In this document: piece by piece, positions 17,163 through 27,324 of the stretch
How the letters are laid out: each line of letters starts with the position of its first letter
How positions within the stretch are numbered: position 1 is the stretch's first letter
Source of the DNA: Hyphomicrobiales bacterium
GTDB lineage: Bacteria; Pseudomonadota; Alphaproteobacteria; Rhizobiales; Rhizobiaceae
DNA length: 64,000 nt
Assembly (NCBI GenBank): GCA_900473685.1
Contig: UCNE01000009.1
Coordinates: 361,277 to 425,276, forward strand
Direction of reading: 5' to 3'
Translations under genes and position numbers: made by a program
Notes under the pieces: generated by a model
What the model was told of the DNA's origin: nothing
What the model saw: the letters and a program-made list of their open reading frames with translations, nothing else
Databases searched by the model: none

Positions 17163-19874
17163 TTAAGCTTCAAATGCACCGTGGCAATGTTTGTACTTCT
17201 TGCCCGAGCCGCAAGGGCAAGCCTCGTTGCGGGAGACCTTGCCCCAGCTCGACGGATCCTGCGGATTGCGGTTTTCCGGCTCGACAAAGTTCAGGCTGAC
17301 GCTGTCGGCGAAGTCATCGACGCCGGTGTCGGGATCGATGTGATGGCCGATCATTTCCGGCGGTACCGGTTGCGGCGCTTCGGCGGCTTCACGAACGAGT
17401 TCGACGCGCATCAGTTGTGCCGTCACGGCCTGGCGAAGGTTCGCCAGTAGTGCCTGGAACAGTTCGAAGGCTTCCGACTTGTATTCCTGCAGCGGGTCGC
17501 GCTGGGCGTAGCCACGGAAGCCGATAACCGAGCGCAGGTGATCGAGGTTGACGATATGCTCGCGCCAGAGATGGTCGAGCGTCTGCAGAACCACGGAACG
17601 CTCGACATAGAGCATGATGTCCGGGCCGAAGCGTTCGGCGCGGTCGGCTGCGGCCTTGTCGGCCTCAGCGGTGATGCGCTCGCGAATATCGTTCTCGTCG
17701 ATGCCTTCCTCGGCGGCCCATTCGATGATCGGCAAGTCGAGGTTGAGAGAGGTCTGCACGTCGGTCTTCAGGCCGGCGGCATCCCACTGTTCGGCATAGG
17801 CTTTTTCCGGAATGCGCTTGGCGACGATGTCCTCGATGACCTCGTGGCGCATGTCGGAGACGGTTTCCGAAATGTCCGTCGCATCCATCATTTCGATGCG
17901 CTGTTCGAAGATCACCTTGCGCTGATCGTTGAGAACGTCGTCGTATTTCAGAAGGTTCTTACGGGTGTCGAAGTTGCGGGCTTCGACCTTCTTCTGGGCG
18001 CGTTCCAGCGCCTTGTTGATCCAGGGATGGACGATGGCTTCGCCTTCCTTCAGGCCAAGCTTCTGCAGCATCGAATCCATGCGGTCGGAGCCGAAGATGC
18101 GCATCAGGTCGTCCTGCAGCGACAGGAAGAACTTTGAGCGCCCGGGGTCGCCCTGACGGCCGGAACGGCCGCGCAGCTGGTTGTCGATACGGCGGCTTTC
18201 ATGACGTTCGGTGGCCAGAACGTAGAGACCGCCGGCAGCGAGTGCAACCTCTTTCAGGCGCTGGACCTCGACCTTGATCGCGGCTTCCTTCTCCGTGCGT
18301 TCCGGGCCATGCTCCATCTCGCCGAGTTCACGCTCGATGCGCATGTCGAGGTTGCCGCCGAGCTGGATGTCGGTACCGCGGCCGGCCATGTTGGTGGCGA
18401 TCGTCACGGCGCCGGGAACGCCGGCCTGCGAAACGATGTAGGCTTCCTGCTCGTGATAACGGGCGTTCAGAACCTGGAAATTGGTAAAGCCCGCATCTTT
18501 GAGCATCTTTGCGAGAAGCTCGGATTTCTCGATCGAGGTGGTACCGACCAGGACCGGCTGGTTACGGTCCTGCGAATCCTTGATCTCGGCGATGATCGCC
18601 TTGTATTTTTCTTCTACCGTCCGGTAGACTTCGTCGTCTTCGTCGATACGCTTGATCGGCAGGTTGGTCGGGACTTCGACAACTTCGAGACCGTAGATGT
18701 TGCCGAATTCCTCGGCTTCCGTCGAAGCCGTACCGGTCATGCCGCCGAGCTTGCCGTACATGCGGAAATAGTTCTGGAAGGTGACCGAAGCCAGCGTCTG
18801 GTTTTCCGGCTGGATGGTGACCTTTTCCTTGGCTTCGAGCGCCTGGTGCTGGCCTTCCGAATAACGGCGGCCCGGCATCATGCGGCCGGTGAATTCGTCG
18901 ATGATGACGATCTCATCGTTGCGGACGATGTAGTCCTTGTCCTTCTGGAAAAGCTTGTGAGCCTTCAGCGCGTTGTTGACGTGATGAACGATTGCGACGT
19001 TCTCGACGTCGTAAAGCGTTTCGCCCTTCAGGAGGTTTGCTTCGCGCAGTAGGTTTTCGAGCTTTTCGGTTCCGTCTTCGGAGAAGTTGGCCGAACGCTG
19101 CTTTTCGTCGATCTCGTAGTCTTCGGCAGACAGGAGCGGAATGAACCGGTCGATCGTGTTGTAGAGGTCCGAGCGGTCGTCGAGCGGGCCGGAGATGATC
19201 AGCGGCGTGCGGGCTTCATCGACGAGGATCGAGTCGACTTCGTCGACGATCGCGAAGAAGTGGCCGCGCTGGACCATCTGGCTGCGCTCGTACTTCATGT
19301 TGTCGCGTAGATAATCGAAGCCGAGTTCGTTGTTGGTGGCGTAGGTGACGTCGCAGGCATAGGCGTCGCGGCGCTGGTCGTCGGTCAGGCCGTGGACGAT
19401 GACGCCCGTGGTCAGGCCGAGAAACGAATAGATCCGGTTCATCGTCGCCGAGTCGCGGGTGGCCAGGTAATCGTTGACCGTGACGACGTGCACGCCCTTG
19501 CCGGCGAGCGCGTTGAGGTAAACCGGCAAGGTCGCGACCAGCGTCTTGCCTTCACCGGTCTTCATTTCCGCGATCGATTTTTCGTGCAGGATGATGCCGC
19601 CGATCAGCTGAACGTCAAAAGGTCGCAGCCCAAGGGCACGGCGCGCGGCTTCGCGGGCAACCGCAAAAGCCGGCACCAGCAGGTCGTCCAGCGTCTTGCC
19701 GTCAGCCAGTTGCTTGCGGAATTCCACCGTCTTGGCGGCCAGGGCCTCATCAGAAAGCGCTTTGGTTTCAGCTTCCAGGGCATTGATGGCATCGACCTTG
19801 GCCTTGTAGCCCCGCACACGGCGGTCATTCGATGAGCCGAAGATTTTGCGGGCGAGGCCGCCGAGACTGACCAT
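17163..19874 (-). CDS. secA: Preprotein translocase ATPase SecA
   Basis: SecA (903 aa, full length) drives Sec-dependent export through SecYEG. Walker A is [14 protein letters not shown] near residue 105, Walker B/DEAD is [20 protein letters not shown] near 205, and the helicase arginine motif is [15 protein letters not shown]. The extreme C-terminus [18 protein letters not shown] is the zinc-binding SecB-interaction tail. It is divergent from the parvulin gene, a common rhizobial arrangement. The 229-base gap holds both promoters. Confidence 0.98.
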   Translation of the reverse strand: MVSLGGLARKIFGSSNDRRVRGYKAKVDAINALEAETKALSDEALAAKTVEFRKQLADGKTLDDLLVPAFAVAREAARRALGLRPFDVQLIGGIILHEKSIAEMKTGEGKTLVATLPVYLNALAGKGVHVVTVNDYLATRDSATMNRIYSFLGLTTGVIVHGLTDDQRRDAYACDVTYATNNELGFDYLRDNMKYERSQMVQRGHFFAIVDEVDSILVDEARTPLIISGPLDDRSDLYNTIDRFIPLLSAEDYEIDEKQRSANFSEDGTEKLENLLREANLLKGETLYDVENVAIVHHVNNALKAHKLFQKDKDYIVRNDEIVIIDEFTGRMMPGRRYSEGQHQALEAKEKVTIQPENQTLASVTFQNYFRMYGKLGGMTGTASTEAEEFGNIYGLEVVEVPTNLPIKRIDEDDEVYRTVEEKYKAIIAEIKDSQDRNQPVLVGTTSIEKSELLAKMLKDAGFTNFQVLNARYHEQEAYIVSQAGVPGAVTIATNMAGRGTDIQLGGNLDMRIERELGEMEHGPERTEKEAAIKVEVQRLKEVALAAGGLYVLATERHESRRIDNQLRGRSGRQGDPGRSKFFLSLQDDLMRIFGSDRMDSMLQKLGLKEGEAIVHPWINKALERAQKKVEARNFDTRKNLLKYDDVLNDQRKVIFEQRIEMMDATDISETVSDMRHEVIEDIVAKRIPEKAYAEQWDAAGLKTDVQTSLNLDLPIIEWAAEEGIDENDIRERITAEADKAAADRAERFGPDIMLYVERSVVLQTLDHLWREHIVNLDHLRSVIGFRGYAQRDPLQEYKSEAFELFQALLANLRQAVTAQLMRVELVREAAEAPQPVPPEMIGHHIDPDTGVDDFADSVSLNFVEPENRNPQDPSSWGKVSRNEACPCGSGKKYKHCHGAFEA

Positions 19875-20103
19875 AAGAATGGTCCTTTCTTCTATATCGC
19901 CAACGCGGTCGATTTCCGCGAAATACTATGAAACGCCCGGAACTGTTCTGGACGCGAGGTTGCGTGACAGATAAGAGGGGGGTCGAATTATGTCAACGGA
20001 GTTGAGGCACGCCAAGGCTACAGAACGGCCACAATCTGATGATGTGGAACGTTTCAGGCCGGCCGTGACCACGGTTTCGGATACCAGCGTGGAAGGTATG
20101 AGG

Positions 20104-20970
20104 ATGTTGAAATACAAAATGCTTGCGGCAGTTGCCCTGATCGCTGTCATGGCCGCACAAGGTCCGGCAGCGGCGCAGGATGCAGCCGATCCGGTTATCG
20201 CCAAGGTTGGCGGTGCCGAAATCCACCAGTCCGAGCTGGATTATGCGCTGACCGGCCTTGATCCGCAGCTTGCACAGCTGCCTGAGGACCAGAAGCGCGC
20301 AGCAGCACTTTCCGGCCTGATCGACGTCAAGCTTCTGGCCAAGGACGCCGACAAGGAAGGCCTGCAGAACGACGCGGACTTCAAGAAGCGTCTCGCCTAC
20401 CTGACCGATCGCGAACTGCACAACGCCTTCTTCAAGAAGCACGTTGTCGACGCCGTCAAGCCGGAAGAGGTCAAGGCCCGTTATGATGCGGAAATCGCCA
20501 AGATCCCCGCGCAGGAAGAAGCCAAGGCCCGCCATATCCTGGTGAAGACCGAGGAAGAAGCCAAGGCGATCATCAAGGATCTGGACGCCGGCAAGGACTT
20601 CGCGACCATCGCCAAGGAAAAGTCGACAGACCCGAACAAGGCTGACGGCGGCGATCTTGGTTATTTCACCAAGGACCGCATGGTTCCGGAATTCTCCGAA
20701 GCTGCCTTCAAGCTCGAAAAGGGCAAGTACACGGAAGTGCCGGTCAAGACGCAGTTCGGCTTCCATGTCATCCTGCTCGAAGACAAGCGCATGCAGCCGC
20801 CGCCGCCGTTTGAGCAGGTTGAGCCGCAGGTCAAGCAGCTGGTCATGCGCGACAAGTACATCGAGCTTCTGGCCGCAGCCAAAAAGGAGGCCGGCGTCGA
20901 TATCACCGACCCGGCGCTGAAGAAGGCCTATGACGACGCCAACAAGGCGGAAGCTGCGACCGCCAACTAA
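20104..20970 (+). CDS. Periplasmic peptidyl-prolyl cis-trans isomerase (parvulin, PpiC/SurA-like)
   Basis: A 288-residue exported foldase. The signal peptide is about residues 1-25 (LAAVALIAVMAAQGPAAAQ). A SurA-like N-terminal region follows (IAKVGGAEIHQSELDYAL). The parvulin domain is near residues 135-235: EAKARHILVKTEEEA, GGDLGYFTKDRMVPEFSEAAF and KTQFGFHVILLEDKR. It probably helps outer-membrane protein folding. The ATG at 20104 has GGAAGG at a 7-base spacing; an ATG two codons earlier is possible. Confidence 0.93.
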   Translation: MLKYKMLAAVALIAVMAAQGPAAAQDAADPVIAKVGGAEIHQSELDYALTGLDPQLAQLPEDQKRAAALSGLIDVKLLAKDADKEGLQNDADFKKRLAYLTDRELHNAFFKKHVVDAVKPEEVKARYDAEIAKIPAQEEAKARHILVKTEEEAKAIIKDLDAGKDFATIAKEKSTDPNKADGGDLGYFTKDRMVPEFSEAAFKLEKGKYTEVPVKTQFGFHVILLEDKRMQPPPPFEQVEPQVKQLVMRDKYIELLAAAKKEAGVDITDPALKKAYDDANKAEAATAN

Positions 20971-21112
20971 AGGATGCCGGAAGGGTGCCGTCTTCGGGCG
21001 GTCACCCCTTTCTGATATCAATTGAACGACACGGTCCCGGAGGCGTCAGGCTCTTCGGGATTTCGTTTGTGGGCCCGTAAGGCCGGGCCATCATCGCTAA
21101 ACAGGGTTGATC

Positions 21113-22354
21113 ATGTCCGGTTCCGTTTCTCCACTTGCTCCGAAATCCTTCGCTGACATGCCGCCGGTGCGCGGTGTGCGCATGGCGACCGCCGCTGCCG
21201 GTATCAAGTACAAGGACCGCACCGACGTTCTCCTGATGGTTTTCGATGAACCGGCCGCCGTTGCCGGCGTCTTCACCAAATCGCGTTGCCCGTCGGCGCC
21301 GGTTGATTTCTGTCGCCAGAACCTGGCAGGCGGTATTGCCCGTGCCGTCGTTGTCAATTCCGGCAATGCCAATGCCTTTACCGGCAAGAAGGGCAGGGCG
21401 GCGACCGAGCTGACAGCACAGTCGGCGTCGGAAGCGGTCGGCTGCGCGACCAGTGAAGTGTTTCTTGCCTCCACCGGCGTCATCGGCGAACCGCTGGACG
21501 CGACGAAATTTGCAGGCGTCCTCGGCGACATGACCACGAATGCCACAGGTGATTTCTGGTTCGAGGCCGCCAAGGCGATCATGACCACCGACACCTATCC
21601 GAAGGTTTCGACGCGTAGCGCCGAAATTGGCGGCGTCACGGTTACCATCAACGGCATTGCCAAGGGTGCCGGCATGATCGCGCCGGATATGGCGACGATG
21701 CTGTCCTTTGTCGTGACCGACGCCGATATCGCAGCGGACGCCTTGCAGGTTCTGTTGTCGCAAGGCACTGGACCGACGTTCAATTCCGTGACCGTCGACA
21801 GCGACACATCCACCTCCGATACGCTGATGCTGTTTGCCACCGGTGCTGCCGGCAAGGATGGTCAGACGAAGATCGCCAGCCCGGCCGATCCGGCGCTTGA
21901 TGGTTTCCGTGCCGCGTTGGACGATCTCCTGCGGGATCTGGCGCTGCAGGTGGTGCGCGATGGCGAAGGTGCGCGCAAGATGGTCGCGGTCACCGTCGAA
22001 GGTGCCGAAAGCGACCAGGCGGCCAAGCGCATCGGCCTGTCGATTGCCAATTCACCGCTGGTCAAAACCGCGGTCGCCGGCGAGGACGCCAATTGGGGCC
22101 GCGTGGTCATGGCCGTCGGCAAGTCCGGCGAACTGGCCGATCGCGACAGGCTGGCCATCTGGTTCGGCGACGTCCGCGTTGCCGTCGATGGCGAGCGCGA
22201 TCCAACCTATTCGGAGGCTGCTGCCACGGCCGTGATGAAGGAACAAGACATCTCCATCCGCGTCGAGATCGGTCTCGGCTCAGGCAAGGCAACCGTCTAC
22301 ACCTGCGATCTGACGAAGGAATATGTCGAGATCAACGGCGATTACCGGAGCTGA
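21113..22354 (+). CDS. argJ: Bifunctional glutamate N-acetyltransferase / amino-acid acetyltransferase
   Basis: ArgJ (413 aa) transfers the acetyl group from N-acetylornithine to glutamate, closing the arginine pathway cycle. Self-cleavage occurs at the Ala-Thr in [21 protein letters not shown]; the catalytic threonine is present near residue 198. Other family blocks are [15 protein letters not shown] and [20 protein letters not shown]. The ATG at 21113 is used; a TTG two codons upstream is also in frame. It leads an operon with a GNAT gene and a MutT gene. Confidence 0.96.
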   Translation: MSGSVSPLAPKSFADMPPVRGVRMATAAAGIKYKDRTDVLLMVFDEPAAVAGVFTKSRCPSAPVDFCRQNLAGGIARAVVVNSGNANAFTGKKGRAATELTAQSASEAVGCATSEVFLASTGVIGEPLDATKFAGVLGDMTTNATGDFWFEAAKAIMTTDTYPKVSTRSAEIGGVTVTINGIAKGAGMIAPDMATMLSFVVTDADIAADALQVLLSQGTGPTFNSVTVDSDTSTSDTLMLFATGAAGKDGQTKIASPADPALDGFRAALDDLLRDLALQVVRDGEGARKMVAVTVEGAESDQAAKRIGLSIANSPLVKTAVAGEDANWGRVVMAVGKSGELADRDRLAIWFGDVRVAVDGERDPTYSEAAATAVMKEQDISIRVEIGLGSGKATVYTCDLTKEYVEINGDYRS

Positions 22355-22359
22355 TAGCA

Positions 22360-23133
22360 GTGCAGAATACGATTTCGAAAGCCGATCTGCCGAACGTGCG
22401 CCGCCTGGAGGCTGTCGGTTTTCGCGCTTGGCCGGCGGCTTCGGTGCAGTATGACGGCAGCTGGCTGATCCGGTTGACGGCGGGCCATGATTCCAAGCGT
22501 CTGAATTCGGTCAATCCGCTCGATCCGTCCGACAGCCGCGATATTGAGGTCAGGCTTCAGAAGGCTGCCAAGCGCTTCTCCGACTATGGGCGTCCGCTGA
22601 CCGTTCGACAGACACCGCTGACACCACTGCCGCTGATCGCCTACATGGATGAGCATCGCTGGCCGCTGTTTTCCGAAACCATCGTCATGATGGCCGATAT
22701 TCCGCCGAACGATACGACGGGCTCGATTGAGCATCTGCCGTTGCGGGACGTCGGCCGGTTCGTCGATGCCCGGCTGCAGATCTGTGGTGAAAGCGGTCAG
22801 GACAAGGCGGGGCTCAGCGAGATCATCAACGCGATCAAGCCGGAATGCGGGCTGTTTCTGTTCGAAGCGCAGGACGAAGGTCCGATCGCGGTGTCGCTCG
22901 CCGTCCATGACAATGATCTCGCGGGCATCCTGCAGGTCGCTGTTGCCGAGAGCGTCCGGCGCCAAGGCGTCGGTAGCGCCATCGTCAATGCGTCGCTGCG
23001 CTGGGCGCGTCTGCGCGGTGCCCGCATGGCCTGGCTTTCGGTCGAAGCCGATAACGCGGGAGCCATTCGGCTCTATCGCAAATTCGGTTTCAGGGATGTC
23101 TACCGGTATGCCTACCGGCGCGAAGGGGTATGA
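22360..23133 (+). CDS. GNAT family N-acetyltransferase
   Basis: A 257-residue protein whose C-terminal half is a GNAT fold: LAGILQVAVAESVRRQGVGSAIVNASLRWA carries the acetyl-CoA-binding R-x-x-G-x-G (written here across two strands), then WLSVEADNAGAIRLYRKFGFRD. The N-terminal ~120 residues (VRRLEAVGFRAWPAASVQYDGSWLIR) are the extra domain seen in rhizobial proteins next to argJ. GTG start at 22360 with GGAG 9 bases upstream, 5 bases after the argJ stop. The operon context with argJ and mutT is conserved in relatives as far as I recall; the substrate is unknown. Confidence 0.88.
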   Translation: MQNTISKADLPNVRRLEAVGFRAWPAASVQYDGSWLIRLTAGHDSKRLNSVNPLDPSDSRDIEVRLQKAAKRFSDYGRPLTVRQTPLTPLPLIAYMDEHRWPLFSETIVMMADIPPNDTTGSIEHLPLRDVGRFVDARLQICGESGQDKAGLSEIINAIKPECGLFLFEAQDEGPIAVSLAVHDNDLAGILQVAVAESVRRQGVGSAIVNASLRWARLRGARMAWLSVEADNAGAIRLYRKFGFRDVYRYAYRREGV

Positions 23134-23546
23134 TGATGGACGTTGGCCGAAAGATTCTCCTGGTGGCAGCCTGTGCGCTGGTTGATAGCGACGGCCGGAT
23201 CCTTCTTGCCCAGCGGCCCGAGGGCAAGTCTCTTGCGGGACTGTGGGAATTTCCCGGCGGCAAGGTCGAGCCCGGCGAAACGCCGGAAGAAACGCTGATC
23301 CGCGAACTGGATGAGGAGTTGGGGATCCAGACCAAGGTTGCCTGCCTGGCACCGCTGACCTTCGCCAGCCATACCTATGACGACTTCCATCTGCTGATGC
23401 CGCTCTATGTCTGCCGGCGCTACGAGGGCGTTGCCCATGGCCGCGAAGGTCAGGCGGTGAAATGGGTTCGCCCGAAGGCGCTGCGCGACTATCCGATGCC
23501 GCCAGCCGATGAGCCACTTATCCCCTATTTAATGGATTTGCTCTGA
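23130..23546 (+). CDS. mutT: MutT-type (deoxy)nucleoside triphosphate pyrophosphohydrolase
   Basis: A 138-residue Nudix hydrolase. The Nudix box GGKVEPGETPEETLIRELDEELGI (residues ~50-73, here two words of the motif) has all catalytic Glu/Arg residues. LVDSDGRILLAQRPEGKSLA and LWEFPGGK match MutT, which clears 8-oxo-dGTP. The start overlaps the GNAT stop (ATGA), so it is translated from the argJ operon. About 190 bases without a gene follow. Confidence 0.93.
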   Translation: MMMDVGRKILLVAACALVDSDGRILLAQRPEGKSLAGLWEFPGGKVEPGETPEETLIRELDEELGIQTKVACLAPLTFASHTYDDFHLLMPLYVCRRYEGVAHGREGQAVKWVRPKALRDYPMPPADEPLIPYLMDLL

Positions 23547-23740
23547 CCATATCCTCGAAATTTCTATTTTATTAATCGAACATTTATCACCCTCCCGCAC
23601 AATCAGCTTCGAGTAAGTGCCGGCGTCTATTGGTTCGGGGATGATTCCCGTAACCGATGCCGGTTTTCTATAGGCGTCGACATGGTGAAGTGGTGCGTGA
23701 GCCAGCTTCAGGGAAACGCACGTATTCGAAGAGGCAGACG

Positions 23741-24061
23741 ATGGTCGACGACGATTTTTGGAGAACGGTTCAGGACAAGGATCTGGTAACGACCCAGAGC
23801 CGCCGCACCGGTGCGCTTAATCTGTCGCTGCTGTTCGGTACCGCCGTCATCGCGCTGACCCTCATTCTGACGCCGATGCTGACGTCGAAGACGGACAACA
23901 GAGTGCTGGCCGACGCGCCGATCGACTACGATAATATTTCGACCGGCTCGATCCCGAGCGGCCCGCCCGCCAAGCGTTACACGGTACGCCGCAGCGTGCT
24001 GCAGGAAATGCCGGGTGCCGTCTGCATTATCGACGCGAATGGAAGCAAAAGCGGCTGCTGA
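23741..24061 (+). CDS. Single-pass membrane protein of unknown function
   Basis: A 106-residue protein with a cytoplasmic N-terminus (MVDDDFWRTVQDKD), one membrane helix (LNLSLLFGTAVIALTLILTPML, about residues 27-48) and a periplasmic tail with the motif DYDNISTGSIPSG and two cysteines near the C-terminus (AVCIIDANGSKSGC). AGAGG lies 6 bases before the ATG. I do not recognise a named family. It precedes the Flp pilin gene by 139 bases, so a joint role is possible but unproven. Confidence 0.7.
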   Translation: MVDDDFWRTVQDKDLVTTQSRRTGALNLSLLFGTAVIALTLILTPMLTSKTDNRVLADAPIDYDNISTGSIPSGPPAKRYTVRRSVLQEMPGAVCIIDANGSKSGC

Positions 24062-24200
24062 CGCCCCGGAGCCGGGACTGTCCCGGTATTCCCGTTCGTT
24101 GCCAGCCTGGATCGGTGCCGATCCGACAATGAGAGGGCGCATAGTCATGCCTTTTGGATGATGTCATCCGGTGGGCATGCGCTGGACAGGCTGGGAGCAC

Positions 24201-24377
24201 ATGACGACACTGATGACCCTTCTGAAAGACAAATCCGGTGCCACCGCGATCGAATACGGTCTGCTGGCCGGCCTGATCTCGGTCGCGATGATCATCGGGC
24301 TCGGAGCCTTCTCGGATTCGCTGCTGGTCGTCTTTCAGAAGATCACGAATGCCATTCTTGGTGCTTGGGCTGCCTAA
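24201..24377 (+). CDS. Flp family type IVb pilin (orphan)
   Basis: A 58-residue prepilin. LLKDKSGATAIEYGLLAGLI contains the Flp signature (prepilin cleavage before GATAIEYGLLA, with Glu5 and Tyr6) followed by one hydrophobic helix. Flp pilins polymerise into Tad adhesion pili. No cpa/tad assembly genes are in the window, so the machinery must be elsewhere. The ATG at 24201 was chosen because it gives the normal short leader; an upstream ATG at 24171 would add ten residues. Confidence 0.88.
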   Translation: MTTLMTLLKDKSGATAIEYGLLAGLISVAMIIGLGAFSDSLLVVFQKITNAILGAWAA

Positions 24378-24393
24378 ACCCCTTCAGATATTC

Positions 24394-25284
24394 CTATTGT
24401 TCATCCTTCAACGGCAGTTCGCGCGTGCTCAGCGCGTCCGATAGCCGTTGTTTTGCCGAGCCTGGTTTCAGTGGCTTCTGCTGGCTTTCGTGCGGTGCCC
24501 AGCCGGAAATATAGATGACCGAGAAGGTCGCCCGGATGCGGCCATCCGGATCGGCAAAGCGCTCGGCGTAGATTTCGGCGGCGCGAACGAAGAAACGCCT
24601 TGTTAGCGGCTTGCGGCTGCGGGCTGCGAGCGGATTGGTCATCCCCATCGACCGCAGATCCTTCAATAGCGAAAACAGCGACGCATAACGCACCGTGTAG
24701 CTCTCGGTATCGGCGACCGGCAGGCTGAAGCCGGCACGCTGCAAGAGCGCGCCGATATCACGGACATCGGCAAAGGGGATGACACGCGGGCTGGCACCGC
24801 CGGTCATTTCGCTTTCCGTAGCCAACAGCACTTCACGCAACTCCTGCAACGTACCGGAGCCGGGGATGGCGGCAAGGAACAGACCGTCGGGTTTCAGCGC
24901 CCGGCGGACCTGGATGAAGACGCCAGGCGTATCGTTGGTCAGATGCAGCGACAGCGGCGAAACGATCAGGTTGGCCGATTCCGGGGCGAGCGGCACCGTC
25001 TCCAGCGAGGCCGGGGAGACCGTTTCATCCGGGGCGGCAAAGGCCGCATCCGTTTCGACCCGCTCGATATCCGTCACCTTGCCGGTGTTGGCGATGTAGC
25101 GGGCGGTGAGGCCGGTGTAGCCGTGCAGCTCGACGGCCTTGTCGAAATGGCGCTCGACCACGCTCAGACGCTCGGACAATTCCTGGGCCGCGATTTCCAG
25201 CAGGAATTGCGCCTTCGGGTCGCCGTTGCGGAAGGCGCGCTTGCGGCGAGCTTCGATGAGCGTCTGGTCGAAAACGATATCCAT
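24394..25284 (-). CDS. SAM-dependent methyltransferase (NDUFAF5/BioC-like)
   Basis: A 296-residue class I methyltransferase. MDIVFDQTLIEARRKRAF and FLLEIAAQELSERLSVVERHF match the alphaproteobacterial homologues of mitochondrial complex I assembly factor NDUFAF5. The SAM loop is degenerate: where DxGxGxG is expected there is ELHGYTGLTARYIA. LIVSPLSLHLTNDTPGVFIQVRRALKPDGLFL is the post-motif region. NDUFAF5 hydroxylates a complex I arginine, so methylation may not be its role. It is divergent from comF. GGAAGG precedes the start at 25284. Confidence 0.85.
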   Translation of the reverse strand: MDIVFDQTLIEARRKRAFRNGDPKAQFLLEIAAQELSERLSVVERHFDKAVELHGYTGLTARYIANTGKVTDIERVETDAAFAAPDETVSPASLETVPLAPESANLIVSPLSLHLTNDTPGVFIQVRRALKPDGLFLAAIPGSGTLQELREVLLATESEMTGGASPRVIPFADVRDIGALLQRAGFSLPVADTESYTVRYASLFSLLKDLRSMGMTNPLAARSRKPLTRRFFVRAAEIYAERFADPDGRIRATFSVIYISGWAPHESQQKPLKPGSAKQRLSDALSTRELPLKDEQ

Positions 25285-25359
25285 GGCCTTGCCTTCCAAA
25301 AATCTGGTCGCCCAAAAATCTGATCGCAATGAAACCCGGCCCGCCGTAATGTCAACCTC

Positions 25360-26148
25360 ATGGGGGACGAAGAGGCGGAAAATCCGGGGTGGCGGCGGGC
25401 CGACGGCTTGCTTAGAGGGCTGCGCAGCGTAGTGGTTGCGGCGGTCGATGCGGTTTATCCACCGGTTTGCGCCGGATGTGGCCGGATAACCGCGCAGCAT
25501 CGTGGTGTCTGCCCTTCCTGCTGGGCAACGCTGCGTCTGATCGAGCGGCCCTATTGCGAGGTTCTTGGCCTGCCGTTTTCGCATGATCTGGGAAGTGGCA
25601 TCCTGTCGGCGGATGCGATTGCCAATCCACCGGTGTTCGAGCAGCTGCGTTCCGTTGCCATCCATGACGGTATCGCCAAGTCGCTTGTCCACGGCCTGAA
25701 ATACCGCGACCGTACCGATCTGGCTGTGATGATGGCGGAATGGATGATCCGGGCGAGCGATGGGACCGTTGCGGCAAGCGATGCGATCGTTCCGGTGCCG
25801 CTACACGCCTACCGGCTCTGGGGCCGCAAGTTCAATCAGTCCGCCGAGCTTGCCCGGGCGATTGCCCGCCGTTCCGGAAAACCCTTTCTGGCGACGGCGC
25901 TGATCCGCAACCGGAGCACGGCCCAGCAGGTGGGGCTGGGCGCTAGTCAGCGCGAGGAGAATGTGCGCGGTGCTTTTTCGGTGACGGAGGCTGGCAAGAC
26001 GGCATTGTTCGGCAAGCGGATCGTTCTGGTCGATGACGTCTATACGACGGGGGCGACAGTATCGGCTGCCACCCGGGCGCTGAAGAAGGCAGGGGTGGCG
26101 GATGTGACCGTTTTGACCTTTGCAAGAGCCATGTCCGGTCTTATATGA
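25360..26148 (+). CDS. comF: ComF family phosphoribosyltransferase-like protein
   Basis: A 262-residue ComF protein, linked to DNA uptake in competent bacteria but widely present elsewhere. The N-terminal zinc-finger cysteines are CAGCG and CPSCW. The C-terminal PRTase domain has the PRPP-binding loop RIVLVDDVYTTGATVSAATRA near residue 220. IVPVPLHAYRLWGRKFNQS is the ComF hallmark. It heads an operon with grxC, a nitrilase and DUF1178. Confidence 0.93.
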   Translation: MGDEEAENPGWRRADGLLRGLRSVVVAAVDAVYPPVCAGCGRITAQHRGVCPSCWATLRLIERPYCEVLGLPFSHDLGSGILSADAIANPPVFEQLRSVAIHDGIAKSLVHGLKYRDRTDLAVMMAEWMIRASDGTVAASDAIVPVPLHAYRLWGRKFNQSAELARAIARRSGKPFLATALIRNRSTAQQVGLGASQREENVRGAFSVTEAGKTALFGKRIVLVDDVYTTGATVSAATRALKKAGVADVTVLTFARAMSGLI

Positions 26149-26196
26149 CACGGTATGGAATGCTGGCGCAGGGCCGGCGAAGGAGCAGATCAAGTC

Positions 26197-26454
26197 ATGG
26201 CTTCGGTTGTCATTTATACCCGTCAATTCTGCGGTTATTGTTCTGCGGCGAAGAAACTTCTGGAAACCAAGGGCGTGACGTTCGAGGAACATGACGCGAC
26301 CTATGCGCCGGAAGTTCGCCAGCAGATGATAGCGCGCTCGAATGGCGGCACGACCTTCCCGCAAATCTTCATCAACAATGCCCATGTCGGCGGCTGCGAC
26401 GACCTGCATGCGCTGGAACGCGCTGGCAAGTTGGACGCGATGCTCGCGGCATAA
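26197..26454 (+). CDS. grxC: Glutaredoxin 3
   Basis: GrxC (85 aa), a dithiol glutaredoxin that reduces disulfides with glutathione. The active site is CGYC in IYTRQFCGYCSAAKKLL; the usual enterobacterial CPYC is replaced by CGYC, a variant I associate with rhizobial GrxC. TTFPQIFINNAHVGGCDDL carries the cis-Pro and the glutathione-binding GGCDD. AAGGAG lies about 12 bases before the ATG at 26197. It is the second gene of the comF operon. Confidence 0.94.
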   Translation: MASVVIYTRQFCGYCSAAKKLLETKGVTFEEHDATYAPEVRQQMIARSNGGTTFPQIFINNAHVGGCDDLHALERAGKLDAMLAA

Positions 26455-26466
26455 GGAGAGGCTTCC

Positions 26467-27324
26467 ATGACGTTCAAGGCCGCAGCGATCCAGATGTGTT
26501 CCGGTGTCGATCCAGCCCGGAATGCGCAGACCATGGCGCGGCTTGTGCGGGAAGCTGCAGCACAGGGTGCCACCTACGTGCAGACCCCGGAGATGACCGG
26601 CGCGCTGCAGCGGGATCGCGCGGCGATGAAGGCAGCGCTGCGTGATGAGAGCAGCGATTTGATCGTTGCCGCGGCTTCCAGCCTCGCCGCCGAACTTGGC
26701 ATCTTTGTGCATGTCGGCTCGACGGCCATTGGTCTTGCTGATAGCAAGATGGCCAATCGTGGTTTTCTGTTTGGGCCCGATGGCAAGAAGATCACCCATT
26801 ACGACAAGATCCACATGTTCGACGTCGATCTCGACAATGGCGAGAGCTGGCGGGAAAGTTCGGCCTATACGCCGGGTGGTACCGCGCGGCTGGTGAGCCT
26901 GCCGTTCGGCAAGCTCGGCTGCGCCATTTGCTATGATGTCCGTTTCCCCGAGCTCTTCCGGGCGCAGGCCGTTGCGGGTGCTGAGATCATGTCCGTGCCG
27001 GCCGCCTTTACCCGCCAGACCGGCGAGGCGCATTGGGAAATCCTGTTGCGTGCCCGGGCGATCGAAAACGGCATGTTCGTCATCGCGGCAGCCCAGGCAG
27101 GCGTGCATGAGGACGGCCGCGAGACCTTTGGCCATTCGATGATCATCGATCCTTGGGGCCGCGTTCTGGCTTCGGCCGGTGGTACCGGCGAGGGCATCGT
27201 TCTCGCCGATATCGATGTTGGCGCGGTGGCAGCGGCACGCGGCAAGATCCCCAACCTCAAGAACGGCAGGGCGTTCCAGCTCGAGGAGGTGCCGCTCAGT
27301 GCTTCCGGGGACGTGGCCGCTTGA
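26467..27324 (+). CDS. Carbon-nitrogen hydrolase (Nit1-like, deaminated glutathione amidase candidate)
   Basis: A 285-residue nitrilase-superfamily protein with the full catalytic triad: Glu in QTPEMTG, Lys in ITHYDKIHMFDVDL, Cys in LGCAICYDVRFPELFR. The HMFDVDL and GFLFGPDGKK segments resemble Nit1, which repairs deaminated glutathione; its position directly after glutaredoxin fits that, by inference. It lies 12 bases after grxC. Confidence 0.9.
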   Translation: MTFKAAAIQMCSGVDPARNAQTMARLVREAAAQGATYVQTPEMTGALQRDRAAMKAALRDESSDLIVAAASSLAAELGIFVHVGSTAIGLADSKMANRGFLFGPDGKKITHYDKIHMFDVDLDNGESWRESSAYTPGGTARLVSLPFGKLGCAICYDVRFPELFRAQAVAGAEIMSVPAAFTRQTGEAHWEILLRARAIENGMFVIAAAQAGVHEDGRETFGHSMIIDPWGRVLASAGGTGEGIVLADIDVGAVAAARGKIPNLKNGRAFQLEEVPLSASGDVAA

